A stretch of DNA of 12,912 bases, taken from positions 1 to 12,912 of the forward strand of contig JAJRRZ010000032.1 of assembly GCA_024279045.1 (NCBI GenBank), given 5' to 3'. Positions 1 through 6,856 of the stretch are shown here, piece after piece. The first letter of the stretch is position 1, and each line of letters begins with the position of its first letter. Source of the DNA: Alphaproteobacteria bacterium (GTDB lineage: Bacteria > Pseudomonadota > Alphaproteobacteria > Rhizobiales > Aestuariivirgaceae). A model generated the notes under the pieces. The model made no database searches. It had not been told where the DNA came from and saw only the letters and a list, made by a program, of their open reading frames with translations. Both the position numbers and the translations under genes were made by a program.

Positions 1-456
1 GATGGCGATACCGCAAGACCGGCGGGAGCACGCAAGCGGGCGGGCTGGTCATGTGATGCGTTTATGTGCCGGGCGGTGCATGCGGCATCGGGGGTGCGCA
101 TCGTCTATCTGCGCGATATGTTCCGCCGCGGTGGCGACAAGCAAGACAAGGGCGGCACGACACGGCGGCAACGGCTGGCGGTGCTGGAGCGGATGCGGGC
201 AGCCTGCGAACGGGCGGATGTGGTTGTTGCCGCCTTTCCGTTGCGTGGACTGTGCCGGACAGCTGCGGATGCAGGGGAGGTTGGCCCACGCTTGGTCATT
301 GACCGGTTCGACGTCTGGCGTGGCGGGGCACAGGCGCTGTGGCTCGGCGGCGAGGGAGGCATTGAGCGGCGTACGGTGCGGCAGGCGCTGGCAGGGTTGC
401 CGTGGGCCGTGCCGCCTCTGGCGCATCATGAGGTCATGCGCCGGGGGCGCGAATGA
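1..456 (+). CDS. comEC: ComEC/Rec2 DNA-uptake channel, C-terminal part (5' end outside window)
   Basis: An open frame runs from base 1 without a start and ends at TGA 454-456, giving the last 151 residues of a larger protein. Two stretches resemble the ComEC C-terminal extension of proteobacteria: a Cys-Asp-Ala-x-x-Cys motif (GWSCDAFMC, about residues 15-23), and near the end a block reading VIDRFDVWRGGAQALW followed by a Pro-Trp ending. ComEC is the inner-membrane channel that passes single-stranded DNA to the cytoplasm in natural transformation. The catalytic metallo-beta-lactamase-like domain would lie mostly upstream of this window. The gene converges with the penicillin-binding protein gene; only 18 bp separate the stops and I see no terminator there. 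The family call is by remembered motif, not by search. A small Met start within this frame (base 64) is not needed, because coding continues upstream of it. Confidence 0.72.
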   Translation, partial: DGDTARPAGARKRAGWSCDAFMCRAVHAASGVRIVYLRDMFRRGGDKQDKGGTTRRQRLAVLERMRAACERADVVVAAFPLRGLCRTAADAGEVGPRLVIDRFDVWRGGAQALWLGGEGGIERRTVRQALAGLPWAVPPLAHHEVMRRGRE

Positions 457-474
457 GCACGGATGCACAAATAC

Positions 475-2916
475 TCAGCGGAAGATGTTCAGGAACCTGA
501 TCTGGCGCTTGCGCTGAGGTGTGGTGCGGGTAGGGCGAGCGCGGCGGGTATTGAAGTTGGTGCGGGCGCGGCGTACCGGACGTTTGCGCGCACTAGTGCG
601 GAATACGCGCCTGCGGTTCACTGGCCGGAAGATGGTCAGCACATTGCGCAGGGTGTGCACCACTTCGTTCTTGCGGCGGTTGTTCCTGCCGGTGTGTTTG
701 CGGGCCGTGCCGGGATTGGCTGCCTTGCGAGCGGCCATGGCAGCAGTGGCGGCAGTGGCGGCAGGGGCAACGACGAGTATGTCGGAATCGTCCAGTTCCG
801 ATACCGGCGGCAACATGGCCAGGGAGATGCTTGTGCGCTCCTTCTTCGTCTCCGTGGTGTTGGCACTGGCCAGTGCCTGGTCGGCCTGCCTGCGCTTGCT
901 GGCGGCAATCTGCTGCTGTTTTCGTGTCAGCGGTACACCGGGCAGCGGGACGGGCTCCATTCCGGCCAGGGCGGCGGCCATGAATTTCTGCCAGGTCATG
1001 GCTGGCAGCGAACCTCCGCTCATGCGCTTGGTAGGTTGGTAGTTGTCGTTGCCGAACCAGATGCCGGTTACCAGATGACCGGTGTAGCCAATGAACCATG
1101 CATCGCGATAACTTGATGTGGTGCCGGTTTTGCCGGCCTGTGGGGTAAAGCCCAGTTTGGCGCGCCTGGCGGTGCCATTCTGCACCACGTTGGCCATCAT
1201 GCGGTTGAGCTGGGCGATCTTGTCGCGTGGAAAGGCGGGCCACGGGCGTGCATCGGGATCTTTCGCGCGGTCATACAGCACCGTGCCATCTGGGCGGCGG
1301 ATCTCCAGCACCGAGTAGGGCTGCACGTGCAATCCGCCATTGGCGAAGGTGGCATAGGCGCCGACAATGTCCAGCACCGTAACCTCCTTTGCGCCCAACG
1401 GCAGTGACGGCACCGGGCTGAGTGGTGCGTCCAGCCCGGCCTTGCGGGCGGTTTCGATGATATTTTTTGCGCCAATCTGCAGCATCAGCCGCACCGGCAC
1501 GGTGTTGTAGGAGTGGGTCAGCGCGGTCGTCAGCGTAACCCGGCCATGATAGCGGCGGGTGTAATTCTGTGGTGTCCAGCCGCGGATGGTAACCGGTGCA
1601 TCGGTGACTACGGTGCCGGGGCTCATGCCGTGCATCAGTGCGGCGAGATAGACAAACGGCTTGAAGGCCGAGCCGGGCTGGCGCCATGCGTCCGTAGCGC
1701 GGTTGAACTGGCTTTTCTCGTAGTCGCGCCCGCCGACGATGGCGCGGATGGCCCCGGAGGGCGTGAGCGCCACCAACGCTCCCTGGCTGGCGCGATAGGT
1801 TGGCCCGAAATTTTCCAGCGCTTCCTTCATGGCCTTCTCGGCCAGTTTCTGCATGCGCATGTCGATGGTGCTTTTTACCTCGACGACGAATTCGCCGGTC
1901 AGCCCCTTCTGCTTTATGATGTCGAGCGTCTCGCGATAGACGAGGTCGAGGAAGTGCTGCGGTGCGTCGATATCCTGTCCGCCGACGACCTGCACCTGTT
2001 GCTTGCGTGCCGCCAGCAACTCGCCATAGGAGATGAAACCGGCATCCAGCATGCGCTGCAACACGACAGCGGTGCGCGCCTCGGCGGCTTGCGGATTCTT
2101 GTGCGGGGCGTATTTCGACGGCGCCTTGAACAGTCCGGCGATCATCGCTGCCTCTTTCAGGGTAAGGTCGCGCGACGACTTGCCAAAATAGAATTGTGCC
2201 GCCGCCTCCACGCCATGATTGCCGCCACCGAGATAGGAGCGGTCGAGATACATCTTGAGGATCTCGTCCTTGCTCAGGTGCGCCTCGATCCACAGCGCCA
2301 GGAATGCCTCGTGGATCTTGCGGCGAAACGATCGTTCCGGCGACAGGAACAGGTTCTTGGCAAGCTGCTGGGTGAGGGTGGAGCCGCCCTGCACCACGCC
2401 AGCAGCGCGCGCATTGGCAATGGCGGCGCGCAGGGTGCCGATCACATCAACGCCGAAATGCTCGTAGAAGCGCGCGTCTTCCGTGGCCAGCACGGCCTTT
2501 ACCAGATAGGGCGAAAGCTCCTCCAGCGGGATGGAATCATCCTGGCGAATGCCGCGCCAGCCAATGACTTCGCCATGGGAATCGGTGATGGTAACGGCCG
2601 CCTGGCGGCGTGCATTCCACACGTCTCCCTCGCCGGAAAATGGCGGTACGGCATAGGCGACGATGACAAAGGCGACAATGGTGCCGAAAGTGGCGGCATC
2701 ATCCAGCATGTCGATGACAATCCGCTTCACTCCGCGGATGCGGAAGCGCTCCAGCCAAGCGGCATAGGCTGCCCAGATGCGGCGGATGAAGGCCCATGCT
2801 TCGAATGCCGCGGTGCTCACTGCACTGTCGGCGGCCCACAATATGTCGCCCAGGCGGCGCAGCCAGCCGGAAGTGTTGCGCTCACGCGGTGATTTGCCGT
2901 TGCTGTTCATGGACAC
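475..2916 (-). CDS. Class A penicillin-binding protein, PBP1A family (glycosyltransferase 51 + transpeptidase)
   Basis: This 813-residue bifunctional peptidoglycan synthase polymerises glycan strands from lipid II and cross-links stem peptides on the periplasmic side of the inner membrane. Residues 1-72 are a cytoplasmic Arg- and Trp-rich stretch, and about 74-91 is the membrane anchor. The GT51 domain (about 105-280) has the catalytic Glu146 in EDARFYEHFGVD, then GGSTLTQQLAKNLFLS (177-192), RRKIHE with Glu203, and MYLDRSYLGGGNHGVEAAA (222-240). The transpeptidase domain (about 375-650) has the three penicillin-binding motifs: Ser416-x-x-Lys419 (SAFK), Ser469-Tyr-Asn471, and Lys596-Thr-Gly-Thr599. 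The last 75 residues form a very basic, Arg-rich tail that the enzyme does not need. The start shown is GTG 2916; ATG at 2910, two codons in, is an equal alternative and neither has a clear ribosome binding site. It is the last gene of the minus-strand block, 189 bp after cobD. Confidence 0.93.
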   Translation of the reverse strand: MSMNSNGKSPRERNTSGWLRRLGDILWAADSAVSTAAFEAWAFIRRIWAAYAAWLERFRIRGVKRIVIDMLDDAATFGTIVAFVIVAYAVPPFSGEGDVWNARRQAAVTITDSHGEVIGWRGIRQDDSIPLEELSPYLVKAVLATEDARFYEHFGVDVIGTLRAAIANARAAGVVQGGSTLTQQLAKNLFLSPERSFRRKIHEAFLALWIEAHLSKDEILKMYLDRSYLGGGNHGVEAAAQFYFGKSSRDLTLKEAAMIAGLFKAPSKYAPHKNPQAAEARTAVVLQRMLDAGFISYGELLAARKQQVQVVGGQDIDAPQHFLDLVYRETLDIIKQKGLTGEFVVEVKSTIDMRMQKLAEKAMKEALENFGPTYRASQGALVALTPSGAIRAIVGGRDYEKSQFNRATDAWRQPGSAFKPFVYLAALMHGMSPGTVVTDAPVTIRGWTPQNYTRRYHGRVTLTTALTHSYNTVPVRLMLQIGAKNIIETARKAGLDAPLSPVPSLPLGAKEVTVLDIVGAYATFANGGLHVQPYSVLEIRRPDGTVLYDRAKDPDARPWPAFPRDKIAQLNRMMANVVQNGTARRAKLGFTPQAGKTGTTSSYRDAWFIGYTGHLVTGIWFGNDNYQPTKRMSGGSLPAMTWQKFMAAALAGMEPVPLPGVPLTRKQQQIAASKRRQADQALASANTTETKKERTSISLAMLPPVSELDDSDILVVAPAATAATAAMAARKAANPGTARKHTGRNNRRKNEVVHTLRNVLTIFRPVNRRRVFRTSARKRPVRRARTNFNTRRARPTRTTPQRKRQIRFLNIFR

Positions 2917-3105
2917 ACCGATAACCGTTCAGCACGCCGAAGTCATTGGCAATCTGCTTGCCATCCTGGTTGTCATCGCCGTCCTGATCATTGCCAGCGG
3001 CGGGCTTGCGTGTATAGGCACAAGCTGCCTTGCCGGTTGCATATGTAAAGATTGTCGGAACTTATTACCATGTGATGTTGCAGGAAAAAGTTAAACCATG
3101 CATGG

Positions 3106-4140
3106 TCAGCCCGGCATTGCCAATCCCGTCGCCGCGAACAGCACTCCCAGCAGGGCGGCGAGCATCCACAGCATGCGTTCGTGCAGGGCGAGGGCGGTGC
3201 GCATATCGTTGCGCGAGAGCTGTTCGCGGCCTTCGCCCAGCCAAGGGAAATCCACCACCCGGCCCTGGTAGCTGCGCGGCCCGCCGAGGCGGATATCCAG
3301 TGCCCCGGCCATGGCCGCTTCCGGCCAGCCGGCATTGGGCGAGACATGCTTGCGGGCATCGCGCCAAGCCACATGCAGGGCACGCTTGCCTGTTGCCAGG
3401 CCGCATGTCAGAGCCGAAGTGGCGGCATAGAGCAGGGCGGTGAGGCGGGCGGGGAGCCAGTTCAGCAGGTCATCGAGTTTCGCCGCGGCGAAGCCGAAGT
3501 GGCGGTGGCGTTGGTCGAGGTGGCCGATCATGCTGTCGGCGGTATTGACCAGCTTGTAGAGCACGATGCCCGGCAATCCGGCGATCAGCAACCAGAACAG
3601 TGGCGCGACGATGCCGTCGGAGGCGTTCTCCGCCAGGCTCTCGATGGCGGCGTGGGCAATCCGGCTTTCGTCGAACTCCGAGGTGTCGCGTCCGACGATC
3701 ATCGACAATGCGCGGCGCGCCGGAATGAGGCCGGCGCCGGAGCCGTGCCGCGAAGCGCTGGCGGGCAAGGCGTCGATGATGGCCTGCACGTGCTCCTTCA
3801 ACGACCGTTGCGCCAGCAGGGTGGTAGCCGCCAGCGCCTCGCCCCACCAGGGCAGCCAGCGCGCCAGCAACCAGGCCAACCCGACCCAGAACAGCGCCAG
3901 CGCGATCATGGCGGTGATGCCCCACCAGCGCCGCGTGGCGGCGGAAAATCGGGCATGGTCGTTGAAACGCCGCTCCAGCACGGCGATTGTCGCGCCCATC
4001 CACTGCACCGGATGGCCGATGGCGCGTTGCAGCATGGCGGGATAGCCGGCAAGGCGCTCCACGAGCAGCGCCAGCAAGGCAATGGCCAATGTTGTCTCGA
4101 GAGCGGACATGGGGGTGAAAGACATGGCTGCCGCGGCCAT
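3106..4140 (-). CDS. cobD: Adenosylcobinamide-phosphate synthase CobD/CbiB
   Basis: This 344-residue integral membrane protein of the CobD/CbiB family joins aminopropanol (or its phosphate) to adenosylcobyric acid, a late step of vitamin B12 synthesis. Family hallmarks seen: GYPAMLQRAIGHPVQWMG near the N-terminus (32-49), LIPARRALSMIVGRDTSEFD (138-157), AAIESLAENASDGIVAPLFW (164-183), and LYKLVNTADSMIGH (194-207), followed by FGFAAAKLDDLLNWLPARL. Several hydrophobic stretches (about 14-27, 74-97, 180-197, 229-249, 322-340) fit a polytopic protein, and the length is normal. The start ATG at 4140 lies 6 bp after the stop of the extensin-like gene, so the two are probably cotranscribed. No strong Shine-Dalgarno is visible, and in-frame ATG codons at 4125 and 4110 are alternatives. 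No other cobalamin gene or B12 riboswitch is visible in the window. In Salmonella the name CobD means a different enzyme; CbiB is the synonym there. Confidence 0.93.
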   Translation of the reverse strand: MAAAAMSFTPMSALETTLAIALLALLVERLAGYPAMLQRAIGHPVQWMGATIAVLERRFNDHARFSAATRRWWGITAMIALALFWVGLAWLLARWLPWWGEALAATTLLAQRSLKEHVQAIIDALPASASRHGSGAGLIPARRALSMIVGRDTSEFDESRIAHAAIESLAENASDGIVAPLFWLLIAGLPGIVLYKLVNTADSMIGHLDQRHRHFGFAAAKLDDLLNWLPARLTALLYAATSALTCGLATGKRALHVAWRDARKHVSPNAGWPEAAMAGALDIRLGGPRSYQGRVVDFPWLGEGREQLSRNDMRTALALHERMLWMLAALLGVLFAATGLAMPG

Positions 4141-4146
4141 GTCAAC

Positions 4147-5229
4147 TCACTTGCAGATGCCGTGGCGCCCGCCACGGCCCAGGTCGAAGTGGAAATGGTT
4201 GGCGTGGGCCTTGTTGTATTTGGGGCTGAGCACGGTGGAGAAATATTTGCACGCACCGGCGCGTACATCGGCGAGAAAGGCCGATTTCTTGCTGAACAGG
4301 GCACGGAACTCGCCCCAGTTCTTCAGCAGGTGGATGCGCTTGCCATTGGCCAGCTCGAACCAGCCGATGTCGATGGCATTGCCGAAGCTGTGCTCGGAGA
4401 TGCGCACCGGCCCGCGGGTGATGCCGCCGCGGCGGCGGCAGGAATAGTCGGAAAGCTGGCGTATGGCCACCACCGGCTGGCCGAAATGCTTGCGCGCAGC
4501 GGGCTGCACCACGTCGCGTACCCATTCGTATAGTGCGGCGGTGAAGCGGCAGTTCAGCTTTGCGGGCGGCTTCAGCCGTGCCACGCCCAGCGACTTCACC
4601 TGCACCGGCGCGGCAATGCCACAGCCTTGCGGCCCGCCAATGGATGGCAGTGGCCTGGCATCGACATTCAGCGCCGCCAGCACGATGTCGCAGTTGCGGC
4701 GCACGCGGTTCACCGTGGCGGCGTCCCAGTGGCCGATTTCCTTCGGCTTCAGATAGACGGCCTGGTAATGATCGCGCTCCTGCAGCAACTGCTTCGGGTT
4801 GAGCCTGATGCGCCCGGCCTGGTCGGTGAGCAGGGCGGTGCGGGTGGGGCTGGCGGGGGTGGCGGCGCTGGCCGTGGTGGGCAGTCGCTGCTGACGCGCG
4901 GCCAGGCTGGCCGGGCGCGGGCGGGGCAGGGGAACGGCCAGCACGTGGCTGGTGCGTGATGCGTCATTGCGCGAAAGCGCTTCCCTGGCGGGGCGGTCAT
5001 TGATGGTAACGGCTGGCCTGGCGAGAAGGGTGGGATTGCCGGGGCTGGCTGGTGCGGTGGAGTCCCCTTCCAGCAGGTTCAGTTCCTGCAATTTGCGGGT
5101 GATGAGATCCTTCAGCGTTTCTGCCCGCGGTGCATGGGCTGGCGGAAGGGCGGTCAACGCCAGCGTCAATGTTGCCACCACTGGCAGCCAGCGCCCGTTG
5201 CCACGCAATATCGTTTGCCAAATGTTCAT
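4147..5229 (-). CDS. Extensin-like family protein, exported
   Basis: A 360-residue protein with an N-terminal signal-like segment (charged start, hydrophobic core about 15-30, ALPPAHA near a likely cleavage site). A Pro/Ala-rich, low-complexity linker covers about 55-140. The conserved Extensin-like_C domain (PF06904) spans about 145-360. Seen in it: CGIAAPVQV (203-211), FTAALYEWVRDVVQPAARKHFG (229-250), YSCRRRG (262-268), SEHSFGNAIDI (278-288), TVLSPKYNKAHANHFHFDL (332-350) and a terminal GIC motif. The His280/Asp287/His345-x-His347 pattern resembles the zinc ligands of LAS-type D-Ala peptidases, so a cell-wall role is plausible but unproven for this family. The mature part has six Cys (180, 203, 227, 264, 327, 359), consistent with disulfides in the periplasm. 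ATG 5229 is preceded by AAGGGG 5 nt upstream, which supports this start; that site lies within an inverted repeat (5233-5285). cobD follows after 6 bp. Confidence 0.9.
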   Translation of the reverse strand: MNIWQTILRGNGRWLPVVATLTLALTALPPAHAPRAETLKDLITRKLQELNLLEGDSTAPASPGNPTLLARPAVTINDRPAREALSRNDASRTSHVLAVPLPRPRPASLAARQQRLPTTASAATPASPTRTALLTDQAGRIRLNPKQLLQERDHYQAVYLKPKEIGHWDAATVNRVRRNCDIVLAALNVDARPLPSIGGPQGCGIAAPVQVKSLGVARLKPPAKLNCRFTAALYEWVRDVVQPAARKHFGQPVVAIRQLSDYSCRRRGGITRGPVRISEHSFGNAIDIGWFELANGKRIHLLKNWGEFRALFSKKSAFLADVRAGACKYFSTVLSPKYNKAHANHFHFDLGRGGRHGICK

Positions 5230-5232
5230 GCC

Positions 5233-5285
5233 CGCCCCTTGCGCCTGCGAATTCGCCAGCTGATGGATGCTGCACGCAAGGGGCG
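5233..5285 (-). promoter_or_regulatory. Inverted repeat covering the ribosome binding site of the extensin-like gene
   Basis: Two perfectly complementary 11-bp arms, CGCCCCTTGCG (5233-5243) and CGCAAGGGGCG (5275-5285), flank a 31-base spacer. The spacer itself holds the 10-bp palindrome GCGAATTCGC (5247-5256). In minus-strand mRNA the second arm contains the AAGGGG ribosome binding site of the gene starting at 5229, so folding would hide it. The hairpin sits between the sigma-factor stop (5323) and the extensin start. There is no U-run, so it does not look like an intrinsic terminator. A DNA operator is the alternative reading. Confidence 0.5.
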
Positions 5286-5322
5286 AAAATGGGGCAATGC
5301 GCCTGCTGGCAGCGTTGGCGGA

Positions 5323-5973
5323 TCAGGCGGCGGAGCGCACCTTGCCTTCGGCCTGTTGCAGCAGGCGCGCCACGGTTTCGGGTTTTTCGCCGACGATGCG
5401 GCAGACCTGCTCGAAGCCGAAGCCGAACCGAAAGCGCAGCAGGGCACAGCGGCGCTCCTTCAATTGCAGTTGCTTCGGTTGCTGCTCGATGACTTCCATC
5501 AGCAGGTCCGGCTCCAGGTCGATACTGCCGATGACGTCCTCGAATTTCAGCACCTCGTCGGGCTGGTAGAACTCGTAGAACTCTTCGTCGTCGTCGTAGA
5601 TCGGGTCGGCCACCAGCGGCGCATCAGGCAACTTCTCTTCCAGCGGCTGGGTTTCGTGGGCCTGTATCTCGCGCCGTTTGGCGGCGAGGGTGTCCGCCGC
5701 GCGGAACAGCATGGCGTGCAGCCAGGCGCGCGGCTTCATCTCCGGGGGCTTTTTCATGCGCTCGTCCCAGGCATGGATCATCGCCTCGCCGACAAGCTCC
5801 TCCGGCGTGATGTAGCCGGGCGGAAAGTCGCCCGCGGCCTCGTATCCGGCGATTTCGTGCCTGGCCGATTCCAGCAGGTTGGCCATCTCGGCCTCGACCA
5901 GCCTGTCGAAAGCATCACAGTCGCCGTTGATGATAGCATCCCAGTCGATGATGCGTTCATTTCTGACGCTCAC
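5323..5973 (-). CDS. Sigma-70 family (ECF-like) RNA polymerase sigma factor
   Basis: A 216-residue protein with the two-domain layout of ECF sigma factors. Region 2 spans about 15-101: DAFDRLVEAEMANLLESARHE, ITPEELVGEAMIHAWDERM, and PRAWLHAMLFRAADTLAAKRR, the last matching the core-binding and -10-recognising helices. Region 4 is about 165-213: LKERRCALLRFRFGFGFEQV (171-190) followed by IVGEKPETVARLLQQAEGKVR, a helix-turn-helix that would read the -35 element. The linker (about 105-165) is longer and more acidic than usual, with DDDEEFYEFY at 127-136. The frame stays open far upstream, but the start is set by GTG 5973 preceded by a strong GGAAGGGAG; upstream of that the translation resembles no protein I know. 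There is no anti-sigma gene next to it. The extensin-like gene follows after 93 bp, which hints at, but does not prove, a cell-envelope regulon. Confidence 0.75.
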   Translation of the reverse strand: MSVRNERIIDWDAIINGDCDAFDRLVEAEMANLLESARHEIAGYEAAGDFPPGYITPEELVGEAMIHAWDERMKKPPEMKPRAWLHAMLFRAADTLAAKRREIQAHETQPLEEKLPDAPLVADPIYDDDEEFYEFYQPDEVLKFEDVIGSIDLEPDLLMEVIEQQPKQLQLKERRCALLRFRFGFGFEQVCRIVGEKPETVARLLQQAEGKVRSAA

Positions 5974-5981
5974 GGTGTCTG

Positions 5982-5990
5982 CTCCCTTCC
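5982..5990 (-). promoter_or_regulatory. Ribosome binding site fixing the sigma-factor start
   Basis: On the minus strand GGAAGGGAG lies 8 nt before GTG 5973. It is the best Shine-Dalgarno in this stretch and coincides with the point where sigma region 2 similarity begins, so it excludes the long upstream extension of the frame. Confidence 0.65.
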
Positions 5991-6304
5991 GTGGTTGGAG
6001 TGTGGTGCGGAGATGTCTGTCAGTCAATTTTTTCTCTGTGTCTTTGATGTGTTCAGCTGATCGAAAACTTTCAAGGACGGCTCGCCTGGCAATGCATGAA
6101 CATGATGGAAGAATGACCATGTGTGGCAGAAAAAATGGCCTGGCCGATACCGAGAAGCTGGCTGTGAAATGATTCGCTTGCGGCTTGATGGACGGTGAGC
6201 AGGGTTGGTGTGGCGGGCAGTATGGGAAGCGCTGCTGCCTGGCGCGCATGCAATGCTCCGGACTGCCTGTTGTTTCCCGAATGCCAATTTGCATTGCCTG
6301 CCTC

Positions 6305-6334
6305 TTGACGTGCGTTCTTTTTTCAATCAATAAT
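6305..6334 (+). promoter_or_regulatory. Putative sigma-70-type promoter of the rhodanese-metZ operon
   Basis: TTGACG (6305-6310) matches five of six -35 consensus bases and AATAAT (6329-6334) matches five of six -10 bases, with an 18-bp spacer. Transcription would start near 6341, giving a leader of about 38 nt. The spacer contains one arm of a perfect inverted repeat, so repression at this point is easy to imagine. If this promoter is the real one, the leader RNA would not contain the complete hairpin. Confidence 0.45.
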
Positions 6335-6352
6335 TCCCTTATAAAGAACGCA
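6311..6352 (+). promoter_or_regulatory. Perfect 10-bp inverted repeat in the rhodanese-metZ leader (operator or RNA stem)
   Basis: TGCGTTCTTT (6311-6320) and AAAGAACGCA (6343-6352) are exact reverse complements around 22 bases. The centres are 32 bp apart, about three helical turns, so a dimeric regulator could bind both halves on one face, spanning the -10 element. As RNA, the stem would present TTCCC (6334-6338) in its loop; this can pair with GGGAG (6369-6373), the ribosome binding site of the rhodanese gene, giving an H-type pseudoknot. The two readings need different transcription starts. Confidence 0.5.
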
Positions 6353-6378
6353 AATGGATAAAGTGTGTGGGAGCATCG

Positions 6379-6831
6379 ATGATGGCATCTGGAAAACGGG
6401 GCGACAGCGAAAAGCCGACGGCATCTTTCGAGGGTGTGCAGGAAATCAATGCGCCGCAGGCCTATCGCCTGTTGCAGCGGCATGACAAGGCTTTGCTGCT
6501 GGATGTGCGCACTTCTGCGGAATGGGATTTTGTCGGTGTTCCACTGGTGGACAACTATGCCCAGGTCGAATGGAGGAGCTATCCGCAGATGATGGTCAAC
6601 CCCGGTTTTCTCGATGAAGTGCGGGTTTGTGCGGCAGATTCGGAGCGCCCGTTGATCTTGCTGTGCAGATCCGGACAGCGATCTCGCGAGGCTGCATTGT
6701 TCCTTGTGCGCAACGGATGGGCTGATGTATATCACGTATCTGATGGCTTCGAGGGGGCACTGAACGACTATGGCCATCGGCGTGGGGTGAATGGTTGGAT
6801 CGCTGCGGGCCTGCCATGGATACAGTGCTGA
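6379..6831 (+). CDS. Rhodanese-like sulfurtransferase, single domain
   Basis: A 150-residue single rhodanese domain. Seen: the N-terminal INAPQAYRLL (23-32), LLLDVRTSAEWDFVGVP (39-55), and the active-site loop LLCRSGQRS with Cys96, the residue that would carry the persulfide. A C-terminal GF-EGALNDYGHRRGVNGWIAAGLPW follows, typical of cytoplasmic rhodaneses. It has no signal peptide. The start is taken at ATG 6379, 5 nt after GGGAG (6369-6373); the adjacent ATG 6382 or an upstream GTG 6367 are possible. The metZ start lies 25 bp downstream on the same strand, so the protein probably handles or delivers sulfur for homocysteine synthesis or disposes of reactive sulfur; that link is inferred from the neighbourhood only. 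Many rhodanese homologs have unknown donors and acceptors. Confidence 0.88.
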   Translation: MMASGKRGDSEKPTASFEGVQEINAPQAYRLLQRHDKALLLDVRTSAEWDFVGVPLVDNYAQVEWRSYPQMMVNPGFLDEVRVCAADSERPLILLCRSGQRSREAALFLVRNGWADVYHVSDGFEGALNDYGHRRGVNGWIAAGLPWIQC

Positions 6832-6846
6832 CAGATGCCGCGTGGT

Positions 6847-6852
6847 GGAGGG
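6847..6852 (+). promoter_or_regulatory. Ribosome binding site deciding the metZ start
   Basis: GGAGGG lies 4 nt before the second of two adjacent ATG codons (6854 and 6857). The first ATG would be only 1 nt away, so 6857 is the better start. Confidence 0.6.
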
Positions 6853-6856
6853 AATG

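Larger units (their letters stand above)
5974..6378. other. Divergent intergenic region between the sigma-factor gene and the rhodanese gene
   Basis: These 405 bp separate the minus-strand sigma gene from the plus-strand rhodanese gene and are less GC-rich than the genes around them. The plus-strand promoter and inverted repeat (6305-6352) occupy the right end. On the minus strand, TTGACT (6030-6035 on the plus-strand numbering) could be a -35 element for the sigma gene, but I found no good -10 at 16-18 bp. A small dyad, AATGC-N6-GCATT, lies at about 6280-6295. Very short open frames (such as 19 codons from about 6115) lack supporting features. I see no tRNA or known riboswitch. Confidence 0.6.

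Noticed and set aside
1513..2892. Long plus-strand frame of 459 codons opposite the penicillin-binding protein gene
   Set aside because: It is a GC-driven shadow of a gene with full catalytic motifs on the other strand.
2909..3094. Plus-strand 61-codon frame starting ATG GAC with a hydrophobic stretch (ILVVIAVLIIASGGLA)
   Set aside because: It begins opposite the start codon of the penicillin-binding protein gene, has no ribosome binding site, and its Cys-rich end resembles no small protein I know. Kept as unlikely.
3095..3106. 12-bp palindrome ACCATGCATGGT followed by a T-rich run after cobD on the minus strand
   Set aside because: A palindrome without a loop leaves only a 4-bp stem, too weak to call a terminator.
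3181..4533. Long plus-strand frame of 450 codons opposite cobD and the extensin-like gene
   Set aside because: It spans two clear genes on the minus strand and its translation is low-complexity and Gln/Gly-rich, as expected of a shadow.
6311..6378. A canonical SAM-II riboswitch
   Set aside because: The topology fits, but the conserved loop and the GCTAAA-type segment I associate with the class are missing, so I report only an unclassified pseudoknot or operator.
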